NCBI GenBank assembly: GCA_900551245.1
Contig: URVC01000066.1
Span: 1-22,028 of the forward strand
Origin: an uncultured bacterium
Lineage (GTDB): Bacteria > Verrucomicrobiota > Lentisphaeria > Victivallales > Victivallaceae
Direction of reading: 5' to 3'
DNA length: 22,028 nt
A program made the position numbers and the translations under genes. Shown piece by piece: positions 14,365 to 22,028 of this stretch; the stretch's first letter is position 1; each line of letters opens with the position of its first letter. The notes below the pieces were generated by a model. That model had not been told where the DNA came from, ran no database searches, and saw nothing but the letters and a program-made list of their open reading frames with translations.

Positions 14365-17300
14365 ATGGAATTTCAGGCAGTTTCCAATCAGGTCGACTTC
14401 CCGAAGCTGGAGTGCGAAATCCTCAAATTCTGGCAGGAGTCGGAAATTTTTCACAAATCGCTCGAACAGCGCCGCGGCGGCGATGAATTCGTCTTCTACG
14501 ACGGCCCGCCGTTCGCCACCGGGCTGCCGCACTACGGCCACCTGCTCGCCGGAACCATCAAGGATGTGGTGCCGCGCTACCAGACGATGCGCGGCAAGTA
14601 CGTCGAGCGGCGCTTCGGCTGGGACTGCCACGGGCTGCCGGTCGAGAACGAGATGGAGAAACAGCTCAATCTCTCCAGCAAGCGGGACATCGAGGCGTAC
14701 GGCATCGACAAGTTCAACGAGGCGTGCCGTTCGATCGTGCTGCGCTACACCGCCGAGTGGGAGAAGGTGGTCGGGCGGATGGGCCGCTGGGTGGATTTCC
14801 GCAACGGTTACCGCACGATGGACCGCAGTTTCATGGAGTCGATCTGGTGGGTCTTCAAGAACCTCTGGGATCAGGGACTGGTCTACGAGGGGTATAAAAT
14901 TCTGCCCTACTGCCCGCGCTGCGCGACGCCGCTGTCGAACTTCGAGGCGAATCAGGGCTACCGCGAGGTGGTGGATCCGGCGATCACCATCCGCTTCCGG
15001 GCGGCGGACCGGGAGAACACCTACTTCCTGGCCTGGACGACCACGCCGTGGACGCTCCCCTCGAACCTCGCGCTGACCGTCGGCCCCGATATCGATTACG
15101 TCGAAGTGCGGGACGGCGACGACCATTACATTCTGGCCGAGGCGCGGGTCGGCGTCTACTACAAGGAGAAGCCGGAGATCCTCTGGCGCGGCAAGGGTTC
15201 CGAACTGGTCGGGCGCCGCTATGAGCCGCTCTTCCCCTACTTCGCCGACCTGGCCGGGAAGGGGGCGTTCCAGGTGCTGGCCGGCTCCTTCGTCAGCACC
15301 GAGGATGGTACCGGAATCGTCCACACCGCGCCGGGCTTCGGCGAGGACGACAACGCGGTCTGCAAGGCGGCGGGACTTCCCGAAGTCTGCCCGATCGACG
15401 AGGAGTGCCGCTTCACCGCCGAGGTGCCCGACTATCAGGGGCGCCCGGTCAAATCGACCGACAAGGAGATCATCGACCGGCTGAAGGCGGAGGGGAAACT
15501 CATCCACCGCGGCCAGATCAAGCACAGTTATCCGCACTGCTGGCGCGACGACGGTCCGCTGATCTACCGGGCGATCTCGACCTGGTTCGTCAAGGTCGAG
15601 GCGATCAAGGAGAAGATGATCCGGAACAATCAGCAGATCAACTGGGTTCCGGCGCACCTGCGCGACGGCCGGTTCGGCAAGTGGCTGGAGAACGCCCGCG
15701 ACTGGGCGATCAGCCGCAACCGCTACTGGGGGACCCCGCTGCCGATCTGGCGCAACGCCGAGGGCGAAGTGATCGTGGTCGGCAGTGCCGCCGAGCTGGA
15801 GAAGCTCACCGGCAAGAAGATCGACGACCTGCACAAGCACTTCATGGATAAGATCGAAATTCCGTCGCCGACCGGCAAGTCGCCGCTGCGGCGGGTGCCG
15901 GAGGTGTTCGACTGCTGGTTTGAATCCGGTTCGATGCCGTACGCTCAGCAGCACTATCCGTTTGAGAACAAACAGCATTTCGAGGAAAATTTCCCGGCGG
16001 ACTTCATCGCCGAGGGGCTCGACCAGACCCGTGGATGGTTCTATACGCTGGTGGTGCTGGCGACGGCGCTCTTCGACCAGCCGCCGTTCCGCAACGTGGT
16101 GGTCAACGGGCTGGTGCTGGCCGAGAACGGGCAGAAGATGTCCAAGCGGCTGCGGAACTACCCCGACCCGATGGTGGTGATCGACCGCTACGGCGCCGAC
16201 GCGCTGCGGCTCTTCATGCTCGGCAGCCAGGTGGTGCGCGCCGAGGATCTCAAGTTCTCCGAAACGGGGGTCAAGGAGATCCTGCGCGGCATCATGATCC
16301 CGATGTGGAACGCGCTCTCCTTCTTCACGACCTACGCGAGCGTGGACCACTACAATCCGGGCGAAGGGGAGGTCCGGCCGCCGGCGCACCCGTCGAACGT
16401 GCTCGACCGCTGGATTCTGAGCTCCGCTTCGCAGATGGTCGAGGAGGTGCGCACCGAGCTTGACGCCTACAATCTGCAAAAGGCGGCGAACCGGTTCAGC
16501 CGGTTCATCGACGACCTGACCAACTGGTACATCCGCCGGAGCCGCCGCCGTTTCTGGAAGTCGAGCGACGACCGCGACAAGCAGGAGGCGTACGCGACGC
16601 TGCACTATGTGCTGCTGGTCTTTGCGAAGACGGCGGCGCCGTTCATCCCCTTCACCACCGAAGCGATCTACCGGGCGCTGCGGACGCCGTCGATGCCGGA
16701 ATCGGTCCACCTCTGCGACTACCCGGTGCCGGACGACTGCCGCGACGAGTACCTCGAGCGGCAGATGGCGCTGACGATGAGCGCGGTCTCTTCGGGGCGG
16801 TTCCTGCGCACTGCGCACAATCTGAAGGTGCGCCAGCCGCTGCTTCGCGCGGTGCTGGTTCCCGGCAGTCCGGAGGCGCGGCAGATGCTGGAGGCGACCG
16901 CGTCGATCATCGCCGAGGAGCTGAACGTCAAGAACGTCGAATTCAGCGACGACGAAGAGGCGCTGGTCCACCGGAGCTGCAAGGCGAACTTCAAGGCGCT
17001 GGGCAGCCGGCTCGGCAAAAACATGAAGGCGGCCGCGGCGAAAATCGAGGCCTTCTCCGGGCGGGAGATCGGTGAAATTCTTTCCGGCAAACCGCAGACG
17101 ATCACCCTGCCGGACGGAAGCACGGCGGAGATCAGCGCCGCGGATCTGGTCATCCGGCGCGAGGAGAAGCCGGGGCTGGTGGCCGCGAGCGAAGGCGGCG
17201 TCACCATCGCGCTGGCGACCGAACTCACCCGCGAGCTGGAGGAGGAGGGGTTCGCCCGCGAACTGGTGAGCCGCATTCAGGGGCTGCGCCGGGATCTGAT

Positions 17301-17490
17301 GCTCGAAGTGACCGACCGGATCCGGATTTTCTGCCGGGTGCCGGAGGAGTGGCGTTCCGCCGTGGATCACTATCGCAACTACATCTGCGGCGAAACCCTC
17401 GCGGAGGAGCTCTCCGCGGAGCCGACGGCGGAGATGCAGGAGCTGGAGATCAACGGCGCCGCCTGCCAGGTTGCCGTCGTGAAAGCGTGA
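14365..17490 (+). CDS. ileS: Isoleucyl-tRNA synthetase, type II (eukaryotic-like)
   Basis: A 1041-residue cytoplasmic class I enzyme that charges tRNA-Ile. H56-Y57-G58-H59 in 'FATGLPHYGHLLAGTIKD' is the HIGH motif, and K591-MSKR in 'NGQKMSKRLRNYPDPMVV' is the signature loop. Both wordings are those of type II IleRS, as in eukaryotes and mupirocin-tolerant bacteria; the common bacterial type reads 'GSIHIGH' and KMSKS. The editing domain (about 200-400, 'WTTTPWTLPSNLALTVGPD') is present, as is a 'CPRCATPLSNFE' segment. The C-terminus lacks the bacterial-type zinc finger. ATG 14365 was preferred over an in-frame GTG at 14356, which overlaps the GGTGGAG ribosome site. Confidence 0.96.
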   Translation: MEFQAVSNQVDFPKLECEILKFWQESEIFHKSLEQRRGGDEFVFYDGPPFATGLPHYGHLLAGTIKDVVPRYQTMRGKYVERRFGWDCHGLPVENEMEKQLNLSSKRDIEAYGIDKFNEACRSIVLRYTAEWEKVVGRMGRWVDFRNGYRTMDRSFMESIWWVFKNLWDQGLVYEGYKILPYCPRCATPLSNFEANQGYREVVDPAITIRFRAADRENTYFLAWTTTPWTLPSNLALTVGPDIDYVEVRDGDDHYILAEARVGVYYKEKPEILWRGKGSELVGRRYEPLFPYFADLAGKGAFQVLAGSFVSTEDGTGIVHTAPGFGEDDNAVCKAAGLPEVCPIDEECRFTAEVPDYQGRPVKSTDKEIIDRLKAEGKLIHRGQIKHSYPHCWRDDGPLIYRAISTWFVKVEAIKEKMIRNNQQINWVPAHLRDGRFGKWLENARDWAISRNRYWGTPLPIWRNAEGEVIVVGSAAELEKLTGKKIDDLHKHFMDKIEIPSPTGKSPLRRVPEVFDCWFESGSMPYAQQHYPFENKQHFEENFPADFIAEGLDQTRGWFYTLVVLATALFDQPPFRNVVVNGLVLAENGQKMSKRLRNYPDPMVVIDRYGADALRLFMLGSQVVRAEDLKFSETGVKEILRGIMIPMWNALSFFTTYASVDHYNPGEGEVRPPAHPSNVLDRWILSSASQMVEEVRTELDAYNLQKAANRFSRFIDDLTNWYIRRSRRRFWKSSDDRDKQEAYATLHYVLLVFAKTAAPFIPFTTEAIYRALRTPSMPESVHLCDYPVPDDCRDEYLERQMALTMSAVSSGRFLRTAHNLKVRQPLLRAVLVPGSPEARQMLEATASIIAEELNVKNVEFSDDEEALVHRSCKANFKALGSRLGKNMKAAAAKIEAFSGREIGEILSGKPQTITLPDGSTAEISAADLVIRREEKPGLVAASEGGVTIALATELTRELEEEGFARELVSRIQGLRRDLMLEVTDRIRIFCRVPEEWRSAVDHYRNYICGETLAEELSAEPTAEMQELEINGAACQVAVVKA

Positions 17491-17494
17491 CGCG

Positions 17495-18472
17495 ATGACC
17501 TCCCGTACCCGGAACGGCCTGATTCTGGCGGCCCTGCTGGTTCTGGCAGGGGCCGCACTGCTGATCCACCAGGTCCGAAGCGAACGGCAGCTGGAGAAGT
17601 TCCAGCAGGCGTTTCCGATCATGGGGACTCTGGCGGGCTTCACCTTTTACGCCGAACCGGAACAGTCGGCGGCGGCGGCGAAGGCGGCCCGCGCGGCGTT
17701 CGACCGGGTGACGGAGCTGGCGAACCTCTACAATCCGGAGAGCGAGCTGGCCCGGCTGAACCGGAGCGCGGCAACGGCTCCGTTCGCCTGTTCCGACGAG
17801 CTGTGGCTGATGCTCTCCGAGGCGCGGCAGGCGTACGAGTTCAGCGGTGGCGCGTTCGACATCACGGCGAAGCCGCTGATGGATCTGTGGGGATTCTACC
17901 GGCGGCGGGGAGATGCCCTGCCGACCGCCGCCGAGACCGCCGCCGCCCGGGCCCGGGTCGGACTGGAGAAGGTGATCTTCGACGATGAAAATCAGACGGT
18001 GAAGTTCACCGTGCCGGGGATGGCGTTCGACCTCGGCGGCATTGCCAAAGGGTATGCGGTGGATGCCGCCTGCGACGCCGCCGTCGACTGCGGTGTGCGC
18101 CGCGGCATCATCGATCTCGGCGGGAATCTCCGGCTGATGCCGCTGCCGCCGCCGGGGAGGCTGTTCTACCGGGTCGGCATCCGCGATCCGCGCGACCGTT
18201 ATTCGGTGCTGCCGGAGGTGATCGAGCTGCGCAACGCGGCGCTTTCGACCAGCGGCGACTACGAACGTTTCGTCACCATCGGCGGGAAACGTTACGGGCA
18301 CATCATGGATCCGGTGGCGGGTCATCCGACGCAGGCGGAGAATTCGGTGACGGTGATTGCGCCGTCGGCGATGCTGGCGGACTGGCTTTCGACGACGCTC
18401 TTTCTGCGGCCGGAGCTGGCGGAACGGGCGGAGCGGGAGTTCCCCGGGGTGCAGGTGGTGATCGCCGAGTAG
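17495..18472 (+). CDS. apbE: FAD:protein FMN transferase (ApbE)
   Basis: A 325-residue protein, starting four bases after ileS. An N-terminal hydrophobic helix (about 8-25) without a clear lipobox cysteine suggests a membrane-anchored, outward-facing enzyme. ApbE transfers FMN from FAD to a threonine of target proteins such as Rnf/Nqr subunits. The family motifs are complete: 'FDITAKPLMDLWGFYR', D179-L-G-G-I-A-K-G-Y-A-V-D, 'IIDLGGNLRL', S251-T-S-G-D-Y-E-R-F, H269-I-M-D-P and a closing 'ADWLSTTLF'. No flavoprotein target is in the window; cotranscription with ileS is probably incidental. Confidence 0.93.
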   Translation: MTSRTRNGLILAALLVLAGAALLIHQVRSERQLEKFQQAFPIMGTLAGFTFYAEPEQSAAAAKAARAAFDRVTELANLYNPESELARLNRSAATAPFACSDELWLMLSEARQAYEFSGGAFDITAKPLMDLWGFYRRRGDALPTAAETAAARARVGLEKVIFDDENQTVKFTVPGMAFDLGGIAKGYAVDAACDAAVDCGVRRGIIDLGGNLRLMPLPPPGRLFYRVGIRDPRDRYSVLPEVIELRNAALSTSGDYERFVTIGGKRYGHIMDPVAGHPTQAENSVTVIAPSAMLADWLSTTLFLRPELAERAEREFPGVQVVIAE

Positions 18473-18541
18473 TCCGGAAAAGTGGAAAATTCCGCGTGCC
18501 TTTCCAGCGGTTCCGGTTGAAAAAGCCGGGTTCGGAGGGCA

Positions 18542-18550
18542 TGTTATAAG
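18542..18550 (+). promoter_or_regulatory. Extended -10 promoter of the argB group
   Basis: TG-T-TATAAG (18542-18550) is an extended -10 motif with no good -35 box at the normal distance. The predicted start is near 18557, giving a leader of about 42 bases before argB. Confidence 0.4.
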
Positions 18551-18598
18551 AGAGAGAGAATTCAAACGGTTTCATATGGCGAAGGAGAGGATGTTCCG

Positions 18599-19486
18599 AT
18601 GAAAGATCTGATCAACAAGGCGAATGTGCTGGTCGAGGCACTCCCCTACATTCAGCGTTTCCGCAACTCCATCGTGGTAATCAAGTTCGGCGGAAGTTCG
18701 ATGGAGGATCCCGAACTGGTCCGCAGCACGATGCGCGACATTGTGCTGCTCGAGGCGATCGGCATCCGTCCGGTGGTGGTGCATGGCGGCGGCAAGGCGA
18801 TTTCGGCCGAACTGCGGCGGCAGGAGATTCCGGTGCGGTTCGTCAACGGTCTGCGCTTCACCTGTGAGCGGACCATCCGGATTGTCGACGACGTGCTGCA
18901 CAACACGGTCAACCGCGAACTGGTCCGGCTCGGCAAGGAGTGCGGCGGCGCGATGATCGGGATTTCCGGGAAACAGGTGCTCAAGGCGGAACGGACCGTG
19001 TCGGTCGACCCGATCACCGGCGAGAAACAGGATATCGGTTTTGTCGGCGAGATCACCGGCGTCAACGTCGCGCCGATCATGGAGGCGATCGAAGCCGGAC
19101 TCGTGCCGGTGGTGACGCCGCTCGGCACCGGGCTGGACGGGCAGGTTTACAACATCAACGCCGATATCGCGGCCTGCCGGATTGCGGAAGCGATTCACGC
19201 GCGCAAGCTGGTGTTTCTGAGCGACGTTCCGGGAATTCTCGCCGATTGCACGGATGAAACATCGGTCATTCCGACCATCCGCACCGATGAGATGGATGAG
19301 CTGATTCAGCGGAAGATCATCTCCGGCGGCATGCTGCCGAAACTGCGCAGCTGCGTCAACGCGCTCAACGCCGGAATCAACAAGGTCCACCTGATCGACG
19401 GGCGGGTCATGCACACGCTGTTGCTGGAGATCTTCACCGACCGCGGTGTCGGCACGCAGATCGTCCGCCCCGATTCGGTGATGTGA
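18599..19486 (+). CDS. argB: Acetylglutamate kinase
   Basis: A 295-residue cytoplasmic kinase that phosphorylates N-acetylglutamate, the second step of arginine synthesis. AAGGAGAGG lies eight bases before the ATG. The motifs are K29-F-G-G-S-S, 'VVVHGGGKAISAEL' (H62-K66), 'FVNGLRFTCERTI', and 'SGGMLPK' ending in K248. The residues before the first strand ('NKANVLVEALPYIQRFRNS') form the N-terminal helix found in arginine-inhibited hexameric enzymes such as those of Thermotoga and Pseudomonas, so feedback inhibition by arginine is likely; that is inference. It heads a group with aroK and aroC; no other arginine gene is nearby. Confidence 0.97.
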   Translation: MKDLINKANVLVEALPYIQRFRNSIVVIKFGGSSMEDPELVRSTMRDIVLLEAIGIRPVVVHGGGKAISAELRRQEIPVRFVNGLRFTCERTIRIVDDVLHNTVNRELVRLGKECGGAMIGISGKQVLKAERTVSVDPITGEKQDIGFVGEITGVNVAPIMEAIEAGLVPVVTPLGTGLDGQVYNINADIAACRIAEAIHARKLVFLSDVPGILADCTDETSVIPTIRTDEMDELIQRKIISGGMLPKLRSCVNALNAGINKVHLIDGRVMHTLLLEIFTDRGVGTQIVRPDSVM

Positions 19487-19493
19487 GCCGGCG

Positions 19494-20057
19494 ATGGGGT
19501 TGAAGCGATCCATTGTGCTTGCCGGAATCAAGCACTGCGGCAAAAGCACGCTGGGGGCGTTGCTCGCCCGTCGCTACGGAGTGACATTCATCGACACCGA
19601 CCGGGAGCTGGAGGAGCGTTTCCGTGCGGAGAGCGGGCGGGAGCTCGCCACGCGCGAAATCTTCCGGGAGCTCGGCGCGGAGAAATTCCGCAAATTCGAA
19701 GCGGCGGTGATCGGCGCATTGGCGAAAGAGGCGGCTGAGCCGCGGATTGTCGCGCTCGGCGGCGGTGTGCCCGCCAACAGTTTCGTCGAGCCGGAGGCGT
19801 TGCGTTCGCTGGGGTTCCAGGTCTATCTGGCGATTCAGCCGGAGCTGGCGTACGCGCGGGTCCTGCGGAACGGTTTGCCGCCGTTTCTGGCCGGAGCGGC
19901 CGACCCGTTCGCGGAGTTCTGCCGACTGAACCGGGAACGCGAACCGTTTTACCTCAAATTCGCCGATCTGGTCTGGCCGGTGGACCGGGAGATTCCCGCT
20001 CCGGCGGCGGCCGGGGCGCTGGCGGAAAAATTGGAACAGGAGTGGAATATACTATGA
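19494..20057 (+). CDS. aroK: Shikimate kinase with altered LID
   Basis: A 187-residue P-loop kinase for step five of the shikimate pathway, starting seven bases after argB with only a weak ribosome site. Walker A is G11-I-K-H-C-G-K17-S-T. D34-T-D36, R66 ('AEKFRKFE') and G89-G-G91 fit shikimate binding, and R149 in 'REREPFY' matches the distal shikimate-contacting arginine. The LID, normally RPLL with an essential arginine touching the phosphates, reads L128-P129-P130-F131-L132 here, so that arginine is missing. The aroC overlap and otherwise complete motifs argue that it is a working enzyme. A related kinase of another specificity is possible but less likely. Confidence 0.88.
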   Translation: MGLKRSIVLAGIKHCGKSTLGALLARRYGVTFIDTDRELEERFRAESGRELATREIFRELGAEKFRKFEAAVIGALAKEAAEPRIVALGGGVPANSFVEPEALRSLGFQVYLAIQPELAYARVLRNGLPPFLAGAADPFAEFCRLNREREPFYLKFADLVWPVDREIPAPAAAGALAEKLEQEWNIL

Positions 20058-21109
20058 GCGGCAATACCTTTGGAGAACTTTTCCGGGTCACCACCTTCGG
20101 GGAATCGCACGGGCCGGGGCTCGGTGTGGTGGTTGACGGCGTTCCCGCCGGAATCCGGATTGACGAAGCGCTGATTCAGCGCGATCTCGACCGGCGGCGG
20201 CCGGGGCAGTCCCGGGTGAGCACTGCGCGCCGCGAGGCGGACAAGGTGGAGATCCTTTCCGGCGTCTTCGAGGGGGTTTCCACCGGGACTCCCATCGGGA
20301 TGATCATCCGCAACAACGACCAGCGGAGCCAGGATTACGGGAAACTGGCGGAACTTTTCCGCCCCGGCCACGCGGATCTGACCTTTTTCCGCAAGTATGG
20401 TATTCGCGACTACCGGGGGGGCGGCCGCTCCTCCGGGCGCGAGACTTCGATGCGGGTCGCCGCCGGAGCGCTGGCGAAGATGTTTCTCGCTTCGCTGGGG
20501 GTGTCGGTCCGCGCCTGCGCGATGATGATCGGCGGCGTGTGGGCCGAAACGGTCGACTGGAACGAGGTGGAGAACAACATCGTGCGTTCCCCCGACCCGG
20601 TGGCGGCGGAGAAGATGGTCGCGGCGATCCGTGCCGCGCAGAGCGAGCGCGACAGCGTCGGCGGCATCATCTGCTGCGAAGCGCGCGGCGTGCCGGCGGG
20701 CTGGGGCGAGCCGGTCTTCGACAAGCTCGACGCGATGCTCGCGCACGCCGTTCTGTCGATCGGCGGAATCAAGGGAATCGAAATCGGCGCCGGTTTCGCC
20801 GCGTCGGGGCGGCGCGGCAGTGAGAACAACGACCCGATTCTGCCGGAGGGATTCGGTTCCAACAACGCCGGCGGCATCCTGGGCGGCATTTCGAACGGCG
20901 ACGTCATCACCTTCCGCGCGGCGATGAAGCCGACCTCCTCGATTGCGAAGAAGCAGCGCACGATCAACAAGGCGGGCGAAGCGATCGAAGTCGAAGTGCT
21001 GGGCCGTCACGATCCCTGCCTGGTGCCGCGTGCGGTGCCGGTGGTCGAAGCGATGACGGCGCTGGTTCTCGCCGATCTGGCGCTGCGCAACCGGGCCGCA
21101 CGGCTCTAA
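20054..21109 (+). CDS. aroC: Chorismate synthase
   Basis: A 351-residue enzyme that makes chorismate from EPSP using reduced FMN, the last shikimate step. The ATG at 20054 overlaps the aroK stop as ATGA and has AGGAG eleven bases upstream; a GTG at 20042 in frame is too close to that site. Family motifs are present: 'FGESHGPGLG' (H19), 'RPGHADLTFFRKYGIRDYRG' (H106), 'GGGRSSGRETSMRVAAGA', 'GSENNDP' and 'GGISNGDVITFRAAMKPTSS', with 'RHDPCLVPRAVPV' near the end. The length is normal. Coupling to aroK supports a shared pathway role. Confidence 0.97.
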   Translation: MSGNTFGELFRVTTFGESHGPGLGVVVDGVPAGIRIDEALIQRDLDRRRPGQSRVSTARREADKVEILSGVFEGVSTGTPIGMIIRNNDQRSQDYGKLAELFRPGHADLTFFRKYGIRDYRGGGRSSGRETSMRVAAGALAKMFLASLGVSVRACAMMIGGVWAETVDWNEVENNIVRSPDPVAAEKMVAAIRAAQSERDSVGGIICCEARGVPAGWGEPVFDKLDAMLAHAVLSIGGIKGIEIGAGFAASGRRGSENNDPILPEGFGSNNAGGILGGISNGDVITFRAAMKPTSSIAKKQRTINKAGEAIEVEVLGRHDPCLVPRAVPVVEAMTALVLADLALRNRAARL

Positions 21110-21131
21110 GCGCGAAGCGGCGGGTTCCGGA

Positions 21132-21713
21132 TCAGCCGGCGGGAAAGAGGGCGCGTTCCAGCGCCTCCGCGCCGGTGAAGCGGAGCGCGTTCCAGCCGAA
21201 CTGTGCGGCGCCTGCGATCAGTTCCGGGCGGTCGTCGACGTAGAGAACGGGGCGGCCGAACCGGGATTCGAACGCTTCGAACATGGCGCGGGCGGGTTTG
21301 CGTGCTCCGACTTCAAAGCTGTAGATCCCTTCCGGAACCATGGCGGCGGCGGCGAACTTCCTCCGCACTTCCGCCAGATGCAGTGCCGAGGTGTCGGAGA
21401 AGAAAACCGGCTGGACGCCGCGCGCGGGCAGCGAAGCGACAAGTTCATTCATGCCGGGTATCGGTTCCCCGATGATGGCGGCGAGGGCGGCGGCGAGTTC
21501 CGCATCGGAGAGGGAGGTGCCGGTCAGTCTTCGTGCGGCGGCGAGAAATTCCGCATCGGAGAGTCGTCCGCATTCGAACTCCTCGACGCCGAGCCGCAGC
21601 AGTTCCGGAGGCACTTCGGCGGCGCTCCGGAAGCCGAGGTGGGCGAAGCACCGTTCGGGATGGATCGAGAGGCAGACCTGGCCGATGTCCAGCGCCAGAA
21701 ATTTTTTCTTCAT
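21132..21713 (-). CDS. HAD-superfamily hydrolase (HAD-IA, YihX-like)
   Basis: A 193-residue probable phosphatase. AGGAG sits seven bases before the ATG. The nucleophile is D9 in 'LALDIGQVCLSI'. The usual second aspartate (DxD) is glycine, as in the YihX-type 'DLGNV' branch, which includes sugar-phosphate phosphatases. Motif II is the Ser/Thr of 'VFFSDTSALH', motif III is the lysine of 'GARKPARAMFE', and motif IV is 'VLYVDDRPELI'. A small helical cap lies at about residues 15-85. The substrate is unknown. It faces aroC convergently with a 22-base gap and is divergent from the GT9-like frame. Confidence 0.88.
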   Translation of the reverse strand: MKKKFLALDIGQVCLSIHPERCFAHLGFRSAAEVPPELLRLGVEEFECGRLSDAEFLAAARRLTGTSLSDAELAAALAAIIGEPIPGMNELVASLPARGVQPVFFSDTSALHLAEVRRKFAAAAMVPEGIYSFEVGARKPARAMFEAFESRFGRPVLYVDDRPELIAGAAQFGWNALRFTGAEALERALFPAG

Positions 21714-21739
21714 GAAAAGCTCCTGTTGAAATTTTCCAT

Positions 21740-21769
21740 ATCATAGCACGGAAAAGTTTCGGTTGCCAA
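21740..21769 (-). promoter_or_regulatory. Promoter of the HAD hydrolase gene
   Basis: On the minus strand TTGGCA (21769-21764), 18 bases, TATGAT (21745-21740). Both boxes differ from consensus at one base. The start is expected near 21733. Confidence 0.55.
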
Positions 21770-21800
21770 TTGAAAAAAAGTTTTTCCCGTGTATTATAAT
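21770..21800 (+). promoter_or_regulatory. Promoter of the GT9-like frame
   Basis: TTGAAA (21770-21775) with either TATTAT (21792-21797, 16-base spacer) or the perfect TATAAT (21795-21800, 19-base spacer). Its -35 box touches that of the divergent HAD promoter. Confidence 0.5.
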
Positions 21801-21839
21801 GAAAATTTGAATCAAGCAACTCAATTGTGGAAACAACGC

Positions 21840-21989
21840 ATGGATCACGCTCCGCTTCTGACCGTCTGCCTGCTGGGCCGCATGGGGGACATTGTGGCGA
21901 TGGAACCCGCCTTCCGCTATCTGCATGAACGGCATCCGGATCGGAAATTCCGCTGGTACACCCGCGAACCGTACGTATATGCCCAGTGA
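21840..21989 (+). pseudogene. N-terminal fragment of a GT9/heptosyltransferase-like protein, interrupted
   Basis: A 49-residue frame begins at ATG 21840 with 'LLTVCLLGRMGDIVAMEPAF' and 'RYLHERHPDRKFRWYTREPY'. This is the start of GT9/heptosyltransferase-type enzymes (nucleotide-sugar glycosyltransferases of surface glycans), which open with a strand, R-x-G-x-GD and 'P-x-x-x-x-L'. It then meets TGA at 21987-21989, where the family continues for about 280 more residues. Another frame stays open from 21988 to the window end, so a frameshift (or sequence error) is the simplest explanation; the window stops 39 bases later. A start at GTG 21789 is possible but falls on the promoter. A good promoter lies upstream. 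Confidence 0.5.
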
Positions 21990-22028
21990 GCCCCATGGTG
22001 AGGGGGATATCGCGGTGGAGCTTTGGAA

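Noticed and set aside
14329..17643. 1104-codon open frame on the minus strand opposite ileS
   Set aside because: Same shadow effect; ileS in the other strand is unmistakable and the antisense product resembles no protein family.

Overview
The window looks like a piece of a GC-rich chromosome from the PVC superphylum, most likely a Lentisphaerota/Victivallis-type bacterium. This is inference from gene content: AraC regulator plus GH32-like glycosidase cassettes, a eukaryotic-type (type II) isoleucyl-tRNA synthetase, a symporter with a small accessory protein, and a stand-alone RicT/PSP1 protein. No rRNA or other decisive taxonomic marker is present. Most genes are housekeeping. There is no CRISPR array, insertion sequence, prophage or defence island.

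Layout. 1-4650 is a carbohydrate-utilisation patch. It holds an AraC regulator (231-1130), a second AraC regulator on the minus strand (1316-2203) and, divergent from the latter, a 670-residue GH32-like beta-propeller protein (2365-4377) with substituted catalytic motifs. 4652-4728 is a minus-strand tRNA-Ala(GGC). 4905-9014 is a run of three plus-strand genes: oligoendopeptidase F, an unrecognised 178-residue protein and a multi-pass membrane protein of glycosyltransferase-C type. 9095-11713 is a tightly overlapping trio: RicT-like PSP1 protein, a membrane protein with an HELCH zincin motif, and a Nif3-family dinuclear-metal protein. The trio has a good promoter inside the end of the preceding gene.

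The 319-bp gap at 11714-12032 carries the most novel signal. It is a candidate small RNA of about 99 nt on the minus strand (about 11866 to 11768), with its own sigma70-like promoter, a perfect 10-bp closing stem and a T-tract. It is followed by tRNA-Lys(TTT), rpmB (L28) with a textbook terminator, and a small accessory protein plus sodium:solute symporter pair coupled by ATGA. Next come ileS (type II), a membrane-anchored ApbE flavin transferase, and an argB-aroK-aroC group in which the shikimate kinase lacks the usual LID arginine. A HAD-family phosphatase (minus) and the start of a GT9-like glycosyltransferase frame (plus) diverge from back-to-back promoters at the right edge. The latter frame is cut by a stop after 49 residues.

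Promoter calls are by eye against TTGACA/TATAAT. Protein calls rest on motif recognition, without database searches. I see no wholly new multi-gene system. The best leads are the small RNA, the ricT/HELCH/nif3 operon, and the two enzymes with altered catalytic residues.
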